Part shown: positions 11,831 through 23,565 of the stretch, piece by piece
How the letters are laid out: each line of letters starts with the position of its first letter
Position numbering within the stretch: the stretch's first letter is position 1
DNA from: Uloborus plumipes
Taxonomy: Eukaryota; Arthropoda; Arachnida; Araneae; Uloboridae
Direction of reading: 5' to 3'
NCBI GenBank assembly: GCA_038373865.1
Contig: JAXGGA010004509.1
Location: forward strand, 1-64,000
DNA: 64,000 nucleotides
Position numbers and translations under genes: made by a program
Notes under the pieces: model-generated
What the model was told of the DNA's origin: nothing
The model's database searches: none
Seen by the model: only the letters and a program-made list of their open reading frames with translations

Positions 11831-12178
11831 TCTCTACTATATATATATAGGCTGGTCTTTTGTTGCCTAGCCTCATTGAGAAACAAGGTTTTTTTTAAAA
11901 AACTTTTCATACTATCCTAAATGTCAATATTTTCAGGCACCCTATTTTATACACAAAAAACTAATATTGTGCCAAGTAGCACTTAAGCTAAGTGTGTAGT
12001 ATTAATTATGTTTATTTTTAAAAACGTTAACATACATATAAATAAGAATTTAACATTTATTGTAACATTTAGGGGTTAAGAAGGTTAGTGGTTTGGTTTT
12101 TGAGGCTTTAGAGTCAAAAAACTAGGTTTAAATGGGGGGCATGGGACAAAGAGTGGGCTTAACAAGAATGCAAACGCA
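11831..12178. other. No gene seen
   Basis: AT-rich, with a short TA run near 11838-11850. The 5' limit of the CR1 element probably lies in the second half, around 12060, but no boundary can be fixed. Confidence 0.5.
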
Positions 12179-14433
12179 TTGGGTTCTATTAAAAATCAAA
12201 ATGGGGCGTTCAATAAGGGTAGTCATGGCAACAATTGTGACTTAAGAAATCACGGTAGGTTGAATAAAAGCTATTTGGGCATGCTTAAGGTTTTTTATAC
12301 CAATGCTCGCAGTATTAGAAACAAGATGGAAGAATTGAAAAGCATAGTTATTGATGAGAGGTTGGATGTTATACACTGCGATGCAAAAGTTTAGACAAAA
12401 TGAAAATATGTGAATAAAAAGAAAACTATTCAACGAAATGCTTTCAAATTTCTACTGCAGGTACACAATATGGTCCCAAATACGTGTCTGGAGTTCTTAT
12501 AACTATAACTGGAATTAAATTTTGGATATTACAAAAGACATTTTTTTACATTGTTGCAAAAGTTTAGACAATAGTCAGATTTTATGCAAATATCCCTTGA
12601 AATGTGATTGGTGGAGGAAATGCGGGACTGTATTATTCATTTATAAAGTGCAGAGATTGCTGAATAAATAATCAAAATCTCAAAAGCTCTTTAGTTCTCG
12701 TTTAAAGAAGATGAGAAAGTTTGGAAGCCGAAATTTGAAAATGAACCTACTTTATTAATTTTTTGTCTTTTAAATCGGCTCTAGTATGGTAGTAAATTGT
12801 TTTTTACTTTGTGGAGAACAAATTCAGACATGCGTATCGATCAAAAAGTCCAAGAAAAATTATATTTCTTAAGGATGAAGGATATGAAAAAACGGCTTAG
12901 ACTGACGATTCGCCCCTTAATCCTACAAAACTTCAACTTGGGTCAAAAACAGCACGTGACAGCATAAGTAGATGAACAACTGAATCGGAATGCATAAAAA
13001 AAACAAAGAATTGTGCCTGAGCCTTTTCGGACAGAGTGTCCCAAATAAGCCAGATTTTAATGTGAAAAGCAGCATATGTACCATCGTGACTAAAAAATGA
13101 ATGGTACTTTCTTTGATAAAAATTACTAAAATTGGGATGGCCTAGATGGATTATAATTTTTTTCGCGGGACTTGAGAAATATCCAATGATCACATGCTGT
13201 GCTGCTTTTACCAATAAAATCTGGCTTATTTGGGACACTCTGTCTGAAAAGGCTCAGGGACAATTCTTTGTTTTTTTTATGCATTCTGATTCAGTTGTTC
13301 ATCTACTTATGCTGCCACGTGCAGTTTTTAACCCAAGTTGAAGTTTTGTAGGATTAAGGGGCGAATCGTCAGTCTGAGCCGTTTTTTCAATTCCTTCATC
13401 CTTAAGAAATATAATTTTTCTTGGACTTTTTGATCGATACGCATGTCTGAATTTGCTCTCCACAAAGTAAAAAACAATGTACTACTATATTAGAGCCGAT
13501 TTAAAAGACAAAAAATTAATAAAGTAGGTTCATTTTCAAATTTCGGTTTCCAAACTTTCTCATCTTCTTTACACGAGAACTAAAGAGCTTTTGATATTTT
13601 GATTATTTATTCAGCAATCTCTGCACTTTATAAATGAATAATACAGTCCCGCATTTCCTCCACCAATCACATTTCAAGGGATATTTGCATAAAATCTGAC
13701 TATTGTCTAAACTTTTGCAACAATGTAAAAAAATATCTTTTGTAATATCTAAAATTTGATTTCAGTTATAGTTATAAGTACTCCAGACACGTATTCGAGA
13801 CCATATTATGTACCAGCAGTAGAAATTTGAAAGCATTTCGTTGAATAGTTTTCTTTTTATTCACATATTTGCATTTTGTCTAAACTTTTGCATCGCAGTG
13901 TAGGAGTTACAGAGACATGGGCTTCCGAAAATGATGTTGAGTTATTACATATTGAGGGATATAATTTGTTTAGGCAAGATCGAGTAGGTAAAAGAGGTGG
14001 CGGGGTTTTATTTTATGTTAGAGATACTTTTACTTGCAATGAATTAGTATTAAAAGACAAATCTAATGATATTGATATGGTTTGGCTGGAATTGATGAGC
14101 AACAAAGGGAAAAAACTTCGTCTGGGCAACATTTATAGACCACCTAATGTAAGTCAAATGGCAGATGAACAGTTGTATTCTACAATTAGGGACATGTCCA
14201 GTAAGGGTTCAGTCATCATAATGGGGGATTTCAATTTTCCGGGCATTGATTGGAATACTATTCACCCTAGTAATGGCAGAGAAGAGGAGTTTTTGAATGT
14301 AATTGGCGACTGTTACTTAGATCAGGTTGTAGCTCAGGGAACTAGGAAGGATGTGATTTTGGATTTGGTTTTCTGTGACGTTGAAGGTTCTGTTCAGGGG
14401 TTATGTGTAGGGGAACATATTGGGGATAAGTGA
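12179..14433 (+). pseudogene. CR1 endonuclease domain, interrupted
   Basis: The first part runs 12179-12373 and includes FYTNARSIRNKMEEL. The second runs from 13901 to 14433. Cutting out the element at 12374-13900 with one copy of its TA duplication rejoins the frame exactly to read DVIGVTETW, the acidic endonuclease motif. Downstream come RQDRVGKRGGGVLFY, IYRPPN and GDFNFPGIDW, the expected order of APE-type endonuclease motifs. The frame then breaks in a GGGG run near 14421. One base fewer restores SDHNSIRF, which holds the conserved Asp-His pair. A second shift lies near 14518. This domain nicks target DNA for target-primed reverse transcription. Confidence 0.85.
12374..13900. mobile_element. 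Palindromic Tc1/mariner-type foldback element, TA target duplication
   Basis: The 1527-bp element is flanked by TA at 12372-12373 and 13901-13902. The ends read CACTGCGATGCAAAAGTTTA on both strands. The left arm (from 12374 to about 13060) and right arm (about 13206 to 13900) are reverse complements at well over 90 percent by eye, around a loop of roughly 145 bp. No transposase remains; the short frames inside mirror each other because of the palindrome. The terminus and TA target point to mobilisation by a Tc1-like enzyme. Confidence 0.9.
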
Positions 14434-14526
14434 CCATAATAGTATTAGGTTTGGGATAAAATTTGATAAGCAAAAAGATGAAAATTTTAGGTTTGTGCCC
14501 AATTTCAGGAATACCGACTTAAGGAT

Positions 14527-16537
14527 GCTTTTTCATCGGGATTAAACAATGGTGATGTAAATCTGCAATGGACAGAGTTTAAAGAAAAACTCGCAAAAAC
14601 AGTTGAGGGTTTTGTTCCTTTCAGAAGAAAAGGTATTAACACTAAAATTTGGCCTATGTGGTTCTCCAGGGAAACCAAAGACGCTCTAAATTTTAAGCAA
14701 ACTGCTTTTCATCGGTTTAAAGAAACTGGTCACTGTGCAGATAGGCTCAAGTATAGTGAGGCAAGGCGAAATTTTAAATATTTGGTACGAATCCAGAAAA
14801 GAGAATTGGAGGTAAGGCTAGCAGATAACATTGACATTAATCCTAAGAATTTTTTTGCTTATGCTAATTCTGGAAAAGTTCGAAGTAGTCAAATCGGGCC
14901 ACTGGTCGATTGGCAAGGTAACTTAATTCAGAACGATAGGGATATTGCTAATGTGTTAAATAACTTTTTTTTCCAGTGTTTTTAACGACAACTGTATCTC
15001 AACAGTTGACACCAGGGTGACACAAGCTACTACACAGCTTCAGGATTTTGTTTTCTCCAGGGACGACGTTTTATGTCATTTGAAAAAAATCAAATCAACT
15101 AAAGCTCCGGGACCAGATAATATTTATCCAAAAATTCTAGTTGAATGTGCAGAGGAATTGGTTGACGTTATTGTAAATATTTTCAATGCTTCGTTCAGCT
15201 CAGGGTTAGTGCCAATAGACTGGAAGCTGGCTAACATTACGCCGCTCTTCAAGAAAGGGTCTAAGGGTAATGCAGGAAACTATAGGCCTGTGAGTTTGAC
15301 TTCAGTGGTTTGTAAAATTTTTGAAACTTTAATCAAAGTCGAAATTATGAACTTCTTAGAGACTAATAGTTTGTTGACTAGTATGCAGTATGGTTTCAGG
15401 AAAGGCAAATCCTGTGCTACTAATTTGTTACATTTCTACGATAAGGTTACTAAGGCTTTGGATAACAAAAAGTGTGTGGATGTTGTCTACATTGATTTTC
15501 AAAAGGCTTTCGATAAGGTGCCGCATGTTGCTCTTCTCAGCAAGTTAGCTGATATAGGAGTGGGAGGTAAATTTTTAACTTGGGTTGGAAATTGGTTGAC
15601 TGGAAGGAAACAAAGAGTAGTTGTAAGGGGAAATTTTTCTAATTGGAGTGAGGTTCTGAGTGGGGTTCCTCAGGGATCAGTTTTAGGGCCCCTTTTGTTT
15701 ATCATTTTTATGAATGATATTCACGAGAATATTTCGGGAAACATGAATTGTTTTGCTGATGACGTCAAACTTATGGGGATTGTAAATAATGAGGAACAAG
15801 TAAATCAGCTGCAAGGGGATTTGGATCACATTACTAAGTGGGCAGATAAGTGGGGTGTGGCAGTAAATGTTGGGAAATGTCAAGTTCTACATTTAGGTCA
15901 TGGAAACAAAGGTACAAGCTATTATCTACAGGGCTCAGCTGTAAGTCGGGCAGAAAGTGTTGTCAATCTGGGAGTTTTAATAAATCAGGACTTCAAATTT
16001 AGTCAGCAGTGTAGTGTAGCAAGTAACAAAGCCTACAGGATGCTGGGGTTTATCAATAAATCTATTTCAAACAAATCTAAAAAGGTTCTTCTGCCCCTGT
16101 ATAGAAGTTTGGTGAGACCTCATTTGGAGTATGCTATTCAGTTTTGGTCTCCACATCTTAAGAAAGATATTAATTTACTGGAAAGGGTTCAAAGGCGGGC
16201 TTCAAGGATAGTAAATGGGCTTACAGATTTAGATTATGGTTCCAGGCTTAGAATGCTTAAGATGTACAGTCTTGAGCAAAGGAGAGTCAGAGGGGACATG
16301 ATCCAGTTGTTTAAATTTATCAAAATGAATGATGTTGATGGGCTAAATTTTTGTTTAGAAAGCAGGACAAGGGGACACTGTTTTAAGCTATTTAAGTCTC
16401 AGGCAAACCTAGAGGTGAGGAAAAATTACTATTTCAGTAGGGTTGTGAGTACCTGGAACAGCTTACCGGAGGAGGTTGTTACGAGTAAGGGAGTTGATAG
16501 CTTTAAGAGGGCATTGGATATTTATTGGGGATTGTAA
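14527..16537 (+). pseudogene. CR1 reverse transcriptase domain
   Basis: The linker (about 14527-14963) leads to NVLNNFF, where a run of eight T at 14964-14971 shifts the frame. One T fewer lets it continue into the 506-codon open stretch 15017-16537. Reverse transcriptase blocks appear in order: KAPGPDNIYPKIL, NYRPVSLTS, YGFRKGKSC, VYIDFQKAFDKVPH (first catalytic Asp), SGVPQGSVLGPLLF, and CFADDVKL (the catalytic Asp pair). The RT core itself is uninterrupted. It probably copies CR1 RNA at the nicked target when intact. The copy is fairly young, since its lesions are few and several fall in homopolymer runs. Confidence 0.9.
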
Positions 16538-16611
16538 TATTCGACTAGGACCAGCCTAGTTGGGCCTAGAGCCTGTTGCTGGTCGTCATCTTTTGTATTT
16601 GTATTTGTATT

Positions 16612-18737
16612 AATATTGATTTCGCGCACATCATTTTTTTTTTTTTTTGAATTTAATTTAGTTCAAACTGTAATTCAAGGTGCTTAAAAAATTTCAAGAA
16701 ACGTTTTATGGCATTGAAATTATCTTTAAAGCATATACGGAAAATGATATCATTCCAGATGAAATTTAAACTAATTTGTAATTATATTATAGCTCTGTTT
16801 AACTTTTGTAATTTACTGATTCGTGAATGATTTTTTCTAGTAATAAAATTTCTGAATAATGTAAATGTTTCACATTCACTAAGGTAACAATGTTTAAGAA
16901 GAAAGCATCTTTTTAAAACTCTCCATAAAAGTATTCGTAGAAATTATGAATGCATCCCTGAATTTTACTTTATATCAATTTCACATGTGGAGCTTTTCTT
17001 AACTTTCGTAGTCATATGTTATGAGTCAAACATTTGTTAATGATTGCATAAAGCGAACTTCAAGTTTGTATTTTAATATTTTGTTTATCGAATAAAAGAT
17101 ATTTATTCCTTTCCTTGTATAGTATGATTAAATTGTACTTAGTATAACTTAATTGGTATACAAATAGATCTTAATGGGAACCAGGGTTTAAGCTGAGTTT
17201 CAAAGTTTATTAGCAAAAAAGGTAAAAATTGGAGAAAAGGCTTTAGCAAAATGCTAAAGGATAATAAATAGTGAATCTGTTTACTATCTTTCTAACTGCC
17301 TTTACGTATTTCATCTCCTGTTGAAAGCAAAATTCAAAATTCATCCTTAACATCTTGAAAAAAATAAATTCATAGTAGGTAACATTTTTTTTAAATTTAA
17401 AGTAAAAATTTAAAATTGTACTTCACATTAAAAGAACAGGAGTTCTTTTAAAATCGTTAATAATGCATTTATTGAGGGAATTTTATGTCCATTTAGAGAA
17501 TATATTGTTAATTTAATAGCATTTTATACATGTTGGCTACGATTTATAAGATTAAGTTAGATATCGTCATGTTTGCTTTCTCTCTCAGATTGTGCATTGT
17601 TTTTTATTCTTATTATATTGGAGCAAAAAAAGCAAAAATGACTATGCTTCATTTTTGCAATTTAAATAGCATTTTCGCATTTTGTGAAAAATTCGACCGT
17701 ATCGGAAACCCTGATGGCAACGAGATGGTTGGATAGCTGTCATGGATCAACTGAATTAGGAAATTGATAGGCAACTGATTAGCGCAGTTGAACATTTTTA
17801 GAGCTAGGCTGTTTTTTCTGAAGAGATATAAGTATTATTTTTAGAGATCGAAAACCCCTAGTTTTGAATATTATCTGCTTCCTTTAGTCTTTCTTTGTGA
17901 CGTTTTATGAAGTAAAAAGAAAAAAAAACCCTGAAGTTATGTTTCAATAAATATTTTTTCATAAAGCAATTAAGACTAAAAAGAGAAAAATAAATTAATA
18001 GTTTAAAAAACTAAGAAGACACCCTTTTGTAACAATATGAATTAAAAAATAAATAACAATATTTTAATGTAAAGTTTGTTCAGCAGTAAGATGACCCACA
18101 GCTAAATATAACTCTGATTTTTTTAATTAGCGTAAAACAATATGTATAAAATAAGTTACCAAATAAATTACTTAGATGTAAAAAAGCGTGTGGGACTTCA
18201 TATTGGATATCTAAAATTTCTCAGTGTTAGCTAGTTTTTAGTGTTTTGCAATGATGCTGATTCCTTGCCAAAATATCGACGTAGAGCACCCCATGCTTTT
18301 TTTCACATTAAAGTTGTTCGGTTGGTCAGTTATTTTATTCCTATTGTTTTTAGCTAATCCAAAAAAATGAGTCATATTTAGCTGCGAGGCATCTCGCTGT
18401 GAAACAAATTTTACACTAAAATGTTATTTTCTATTTTTAGTTCATATTGGTACAAAAGTGTGTCTTTTTAGTTTTTTAAGCCACTAATTTATTTTATTTT
18501 ATTAACTTAAAGCTCAAATGACTCACAAACTATAACTTTTTAGGCATAGTAAATTTCCTATTGTTGTCTTATAGTGGTAATAGGAAAATTTTAGCGTTTG
18601 AATTTGAACCATCATGTCTAATTTTTAATAGTAATGTGCATTTTTTATATACTTAATGCTTATAGATTTGTGTGTGTGTGTTTTAAATTTATTTATTTGA
18701 AATCAAGCAAATTAAGTTTTATTTCTTTCTTTTTCAG
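16612..18737. other. No gene seen; upstream flank or intron of the FAM204A-like gene
   Basis: AT-rich sequence without repeat structure I could detect. Because the exon at 18738 begins in phase 2, an earlier coding exon must exist, and this stretch is probably intron. I searched it for the conserved N-terminal part of the family and did not find it. Confidence 0.5.
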
Positions 18738-18852
18738 TGATACTAAAGCTACTAATTCAGAAAGCACTCAAAAGTGGTTAGAAGTGAAGCCATTTTTAAC
18801 TGTAAATGATCATATACAGGGCCCTGTATCCCATGGAGATTGTGGACCAAAA
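18738..18852 (+). CDS. FAM204A: FAM204A-like protein, first visible exon
   Basis: The exon follows a good acceptor (TTTCTTTTTCAG) and ends at AAA before GTCAGT. It enters in phase 2 and leaves in phase 0. It encodes 38 residues, including a QKWLEVKPFLTVNDH stretch. This matches in position the segment of vertebrate FAM204A where a Trp and a motif like YFGVNDR precede the conserved C-terminal helices. The family is conserved in animals and its role is not well established. The N-terminal coding exons are not in view. The link to the next exon relies on matching phase (0 to 0) and on family order. Confidence 0.6.
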
Positions 18853-19035
18853 GTCAGTAATAATGCAATGTCTATTGTTTCATATAATCTTTTTTTTTCT
18901 TTTTTTTTTTTAATGAAATGCATATATTAATACTGTCGTTTAAAAGGCGGAAGATGACAAGACCCCTCTTCTTGCCCAAGATTTAGAAACATAATTTTTT
19001 GATATATTGTTATATTTTGTTTTTCCTATGAGGTA

Positions 19036-21203
19036 ACTGTCGTCCCCGCTTAATCGGGTAACAGATAAACGAATACCCTGCTTATTTGAATAAAACATCC
19101 AGGAACCGAACATTTCCCCATAGATGCAATGTCAACCGCTATTCTAACTCATTTCTTTTGTCATTTACCACAACAAGAAACAATAGATAGCGCAGACGAT
19201 AGTTAAACTGAATAACACCAAGGAATGTAAGTAGTGTAGACAATCATAAATTGGTAAATATTAAACGTAAAACACAGTAGACGATAAATTTACAGCTGAT
19301 CTAGGGTAATGTAGATGAAAACGATTTCTGTTTATTCTGCAACATTTTGTTTGCTACGGTAGTTGCTCTTAACTTTTTGTTCTTAGCAGAAGCCTAGAAA
19401 AAATATGACGTCAAAAAGAAGAGATTTGTATTTAAGCGACAAAATAAAGGTTTTGGAAGCAATAACGAGTAGAAAAACTTAAACCGAAATTGCAAAAGAG
19501 TTTCAAATTTCTCAAACTCAAGTTTCAAACATTAAAAAAAGTTCCTATAAAATTGAAGAGGAATGGAGAAATAAGGGAAATTTAGAAAGAAAACGTAAAA
19601 ATAAATTCGAATTTTGACGATATTGATCAAGCTGTTGTAGAATGGTTCCACATGAAAAGAACAAAAGAGGCATTAATCAATGGTGCTATGATTATGCAAA
19701 AAGCAGAGGAAGTTGCTAAAACCTTTGAAAGCACCGAAAATTTTTCTGCGTCCAAAGGATGGCTGTATAGATTACAGCAAAGGAAAAATTTGAAGAAGAC
19801 GCTGCATGGGGAATCAGGTTCTGTAGATGATGCTGTTTGTGATGAGTGGAACAAAGAAGTGTTAAATCCGATTCTCAATGAATATGATCCAAAAAATGTG
19901 TACAATTGCAATGAGACAAGCTTATTCTTTCGAGCAATGCTTAATGGTATGGTTGCACGGAAAAGTAAGAAAGTTTCTAGATTAAAAAAGAGCAAAGAAC
20001 GGGTAACTGTGCTGCTGTGAATAAATGCAACTAGAGAGGATAAAATTGAGCCTCTTGTCATTGGGAAAAGTAAAATGCCCAGGTGTCTGAAGAATGTAAA
20101 AAGATATCCTGTTGCATATTCTTGCTCAAAAAATTCATGGATGACTAGAAACATTTTCAGTAAGTGGCTGAAAGACTTAGATAACAGCATGAAAAGACAA
20201 ATCAGAATGGACAATGTTGGAAGCCACAAATTGGAAGATTCTATAAGACTTTCAAACATAAAAGTGAGATTTCTACTAGCAAACACAATGGCCAAAATGC
20301 AGCCCCTTGACCAGGGAATAATAAGGTCATTTAAAGCTATGTATAAACGACAAATTATCAACAAACTGCTGAAATTATTGGATTCAGACAAAGGTAATGA
20401 TGAAGAGACAATCTGCATCTCGAAAAAAGTGAATCTTTTAACTATGATGCACTTTTGTCAAATATCGACGTGTCTTCTACTATTGTCAAAAACAGTCTTT
20501 GGGGATCCAACTTTAAAAAACCTTGCAACAATGAAGAAGATTTAGGGGATGCTGAAATTGTCGTATACAAATCTGAGGAATTTCAGCCGGAAGTCTGCGA
20601 AAAACTTGGAGTGACACAAGATGAACTTTTAGAGTTCATGTAGCTCGATGAAAATGAGGATACATAACTTTATGAGCTTGATTCATCTTCTCAGAGCTCA
20701 AATTCTCACACAGAAGAAACGATGACGATGTCGTGGAACCTCCCCCCTCTTTAGGTGAGGTACAAAATTCCTTATCTGTTATTCGAAGGCACATTGAAAG
20801 TCGAGATTGGGACTATAATGTGTTCTATAGCTCAAAAAAAGAGGTAGAAAAGTGTTCCCACAAGACTTTGAGCAAGCAAACCACTATTGTGGTCTTTTTC
20901 AAAAACTAATAGTGAGAGGTGAAAAACAAATTTTTCGTAACACCACTTGTAAGTTCCTTTTTTATGGTTTTCATACGTATGTACAATATATATACTCAAT
21001 TATTGTACTATTTTGTTGTTTACTTTGCTTATTTCAAAACATTTTTACTAATAACATTAATTATTTCCTTTATATAACCATTACTTTATTATTATTATAA
21101 TTTAAGACAAAAGTTGTCAAATTGGAAAGGTGAAAAAAAATTCCCAGCTTAATCGAATAAAATTTCTTGGAACCGACAGTATTTGTTTAAGCGGAGCCGA
21201 CAG
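19036..21203 (+). mobile_element. pogo/Tigger-type DNA transposon, inactive
   Basis: TA flanks the element. The termini are ACTGTCGTCCCCGCTTAATC and, read backwards, CTGTCGGCTCCGCTTAA. The right end has a second internal GTCGGTTCC-type copy. It carries a broken transposase. A fragment of the left end recurs at 26885-27000. It sits in the intron of the FAM204A-like gene. Confidence 0.8.
19405..20643 (+). pseudogene. Tigger/pogo transposase with CENP-B-like DNA-binding part, broken
   Basis: An ATG at 19405 opens a psq-type helix-turn-helix (DLYLSDKIKVLEA, then a TAA, then TEIAKEFQISQTQVSNIK). A frameshift follows near 19605 and the second DNA-binding part continues (WFHMKRTKEALINGAMI). The DDE core is recognisable: VYNCNETSLFF, LVIGKSKMPRC, MDNVGSH and MQPLDQGIIRSFKAMYKR. 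The first catalytic Asp of the usual NCDET motif is Asn here. There is a TGA after VTVLL at 20018-20020 and a further shift near 20540. The enzyme would have cut and pasted the element. Long antisense frames over this stretch are shadows. Confidence 0.85.
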
Positions 21204-21347
21204 TATATTGAATGTCTATCTCCTCCCTGATCTCTAAAAACTTTGGTGTAGTGATTTTCTTCCTGAAAATAAATTACCAGCTGCATTTATGTAGTTTTCA
21301 AATTTCCAACATTTAATATGCAACTAAGTAAGGTATTTGATTATGTG

Positions 21348-22899
21348 CAGGGGTCAGGCCAAAGGAAATTCGGGTCCCTTAACGGACCATTCACAAAAAT
21401 ACGATCAAGCAAAACGGACCCTTCAGAAAAATACGATCGAGCAAAACGGACCCATCACAAAAATACGATCAAGTAAAACAGACTCTTCACAAAATGCTGA
21501 TCAAACAAAACGGACATTTCACCCATTATCCATTCAAAAAGCAAATCTAATATCAAAATAACTCATAGCATATTTCTCTGTAAAAGCCCATAATTTTTGG
21601 TCCTTTTCTGAAGTTAAAGAAGGAAATTGCTTATCCGCCACTTATTCAGAAAAAAAAAAAAAAGTGGGCACGCTGGCAAGTGTTCTATGCTCCAGCTTCT
21701 TTTAAAGAAATTAACAACTTAAAAAAGGTAGTTGTTTTGCTTTAATAGTTCTGTTCTGCTTGTTTGTTTTATCATATGCAAATCAAAATGGCTTTCTGTG
21801 ATGTTGCTGTTATAGATTTCTCTGGAAATGCAGAGTAAGGATTTTTCTCCCAGCTCTTGACTTTTACAAAAAGGAATTAACAACAATTGCAATTATCTGC
21901 AAAATGAACTTAGAACTGCAAACAGATAGCTGGGGTTGGAGAAAAAATAGGATTGCTTCTGATAAAGTGACCGGCTATTTAAAATTATCACCATCTGACG
22001 TTTTTGGTGCGACTTTTTGACCTTATTTTGGCAGGAAATAATAATTATTATTATTATTGTTTTTTTTTATTTGATGCTTGCAAGGGCGGTGTTTTGGTTA
22101 TATTCAGGAATAATTTATGAACTTTTCGTCTGTTAATATTGGAAGTCCTGTAGTATTGTTTGTTTTACTATGTCTCCCTACTTTCATATTTTTTCAGCCG
22201 AATTTTTTTGCCGAATATGTCGGTGATTATTAAAGACATTCATCATATAAACCTGATGAAATGTAATTCTAAAATTATTTGACTTTGATAAATTATTTTA
22301 TTTACCGTCTTTATACTTCTGACGTTTTCATTTTGAAAAATGCCTCTCTGCATCCGATATGAAAAATCGAACTTTACTTATTCTTCAAGCTAATTACTCT
22401 TTATTAGGAGGCAATTAATGAAAATTCACTTTATTTTTTGTTCAGATCATTATTTTATAATTTTTAAAGCAAAATTAACTGTTCTTTTATGAGTCTAAAT
22501 GTTTAACACTGGATGGATCGTTTCATTTTATTTTTCAATCAATTGTGTCTACAGATATTAATAATATGTTTATCATAGACTTTTAAAATGCCGTTTTAAT
22601 TTTTTTTTACCAAAATGAACTCGTTTATATGCCGTTTTTATGCGTTTGATGCACTTTGAAAACTGCAATCTCTTTGCATCCGCTACAGGAATCGGGTTTT
22701 TCGCATTTTTGATGTTTGATACGCTGTTTTAAGAGGAAAATAAATAAAATTCACTTTTATTTTTTATTAATTAAAAAAAAATTTTTTTTTCTTTTTTTTT
22801 CAAAATTGTTTGATTTTCTCAAAATTATTTGATTTTTTACAAAATTATTTAGTTTTTCACAAAAAACGGACCCTGTGAAAAATCCTGGACAGACCCCTG
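21348..22899. mobile_element. hAT-type non-autonomous element with CAGGGGTC ends
   Basis: The left end is CAGGGGTCAGGCCAAAGG. The right end, read backwards, is CAGGGGTCTGTCCAGG. Both ends carry GGACCC/GGGTCC motifs next to AAAACGGACC. Just inside the right end (about 22798-22862) are three diverged copies of a 20-24-bp CAAAATTATTTGATTTTT unit. No transposase is seen, and I could not confirm an 8-bp target duplication. Confidence 0.6.
21377..21523. repeat. 32-bp tandem repeat, about 4.5 copies
   Basis: The unit reads CAAAACGGACCCTTCA, then (C/G)AAAAATACGATC(A/G)AG. Full copies begin at 21410, 21442 and 21474, with a diverged copy before and a partial one after. It forms the subterminal part of the element at 21348-22899 and could be an array of transposase-binding sites (inference). 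Confidence 0.8.
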
Positions 22900-23565
22900 A
22901 TATGGAAAAATATTCTGTACTTAACCAAACTAATAACACTTGCTCATACCTATTTAAAAGAAATAATGAATGTTAGGTGTAAAATGTGTTTGAAATAAGC
23001 TCAGTAAACAGTATAATTATGTAATAATTACCTAAATATTTATGTTACAAGTACATGTGAAATTTTTAAAAATATGAGTAGCTATAAGCATTAATGACAA
23101 AATCTTTGTTTGACTCCACTTTGTCAACAACACAATGTTTTGAAAAACTCTGCAATGCTAGCTAGAAATGCTCTCATGTTTCTGCAAGCTAAAAATAAAT
23201 TGAGAACAATTTGTATCTCCACCCCCCCCTCCACACATCAATAAACAATTAAATAAAATTATTTTCTAGTAAAAGGGCTGCATTTTGGCTGTTGTTTTTT
23301 TGCTGGGAGATGTATCGCGTTCACATTCGAAAGCCCGATGATTATCCAAGAAGTATATGTCCTCGTGCAACTTTCAGCCTCTACTCCATTTTACAATCAT
23401 ATTTACCATTAGTCGGTAGCAGCCCTAGATCTTGCGGGACCCTAGGAAACTTGTTTTCATGAGACCATCACTTTATACATGAGAAAAATAGCTGTAAAAT
23501 TTTTACTAATTGTATTAATAATTGAAACGTATGTTTTCTAATTTGTGCACAAAAATATATATATA
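22900..23565. other. Intron sequence, no gene seen
   Basis: Lies within the large intron of the FAM204A-like gene. AT-rich, ending in a TA run into which the next transposon inserted. A C-rich run lies at 23221-23230. Confidence 0.55.

Larger units (their letters stand above)
12179..16611 (+). mobile_element. CR1-clade LINE, 5'-truncated or eroded, split by a foldback element
   Basis: This LINE has an apurinic-type endonuclease followed by reverse transcriptase, in one reading direction, then a short 3' end. After the stop at 16537 come a hairpin (GACCAGC at 16549-16555 pairing with GCTGGTC at 16578-16584) and a short TATTTG-type tail (about 16591-16611). CR1-group elements end in such short microsatellites rather than poly-A. 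The C-terminal SLEQRRVRGDMIQLFKFIK is typical of CR1-like polyproteins. At least three frameshifts and one insertion break it, so it cannot now mobilise itself. Confidence 0.85.

Noticed and set aside
8066..11840. 8-bp target duplication for the outer element at 8074-11830
   Set aside because: The flanks TTACCTAC and TCTCTACT do not match. The element call rests on its ends alone.
12933..13341. Matching open frames on both strands (101 and 69 codons)
   Set aside because: They mirror each other because they lie in the two arms of the foldback element.
19627..20418. Open frame of 263 codons on the minus strand
   Set aside because: It lies exactly opposite the Tigger transposase relic and shows no known protein features. 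It is an antisense shadow.
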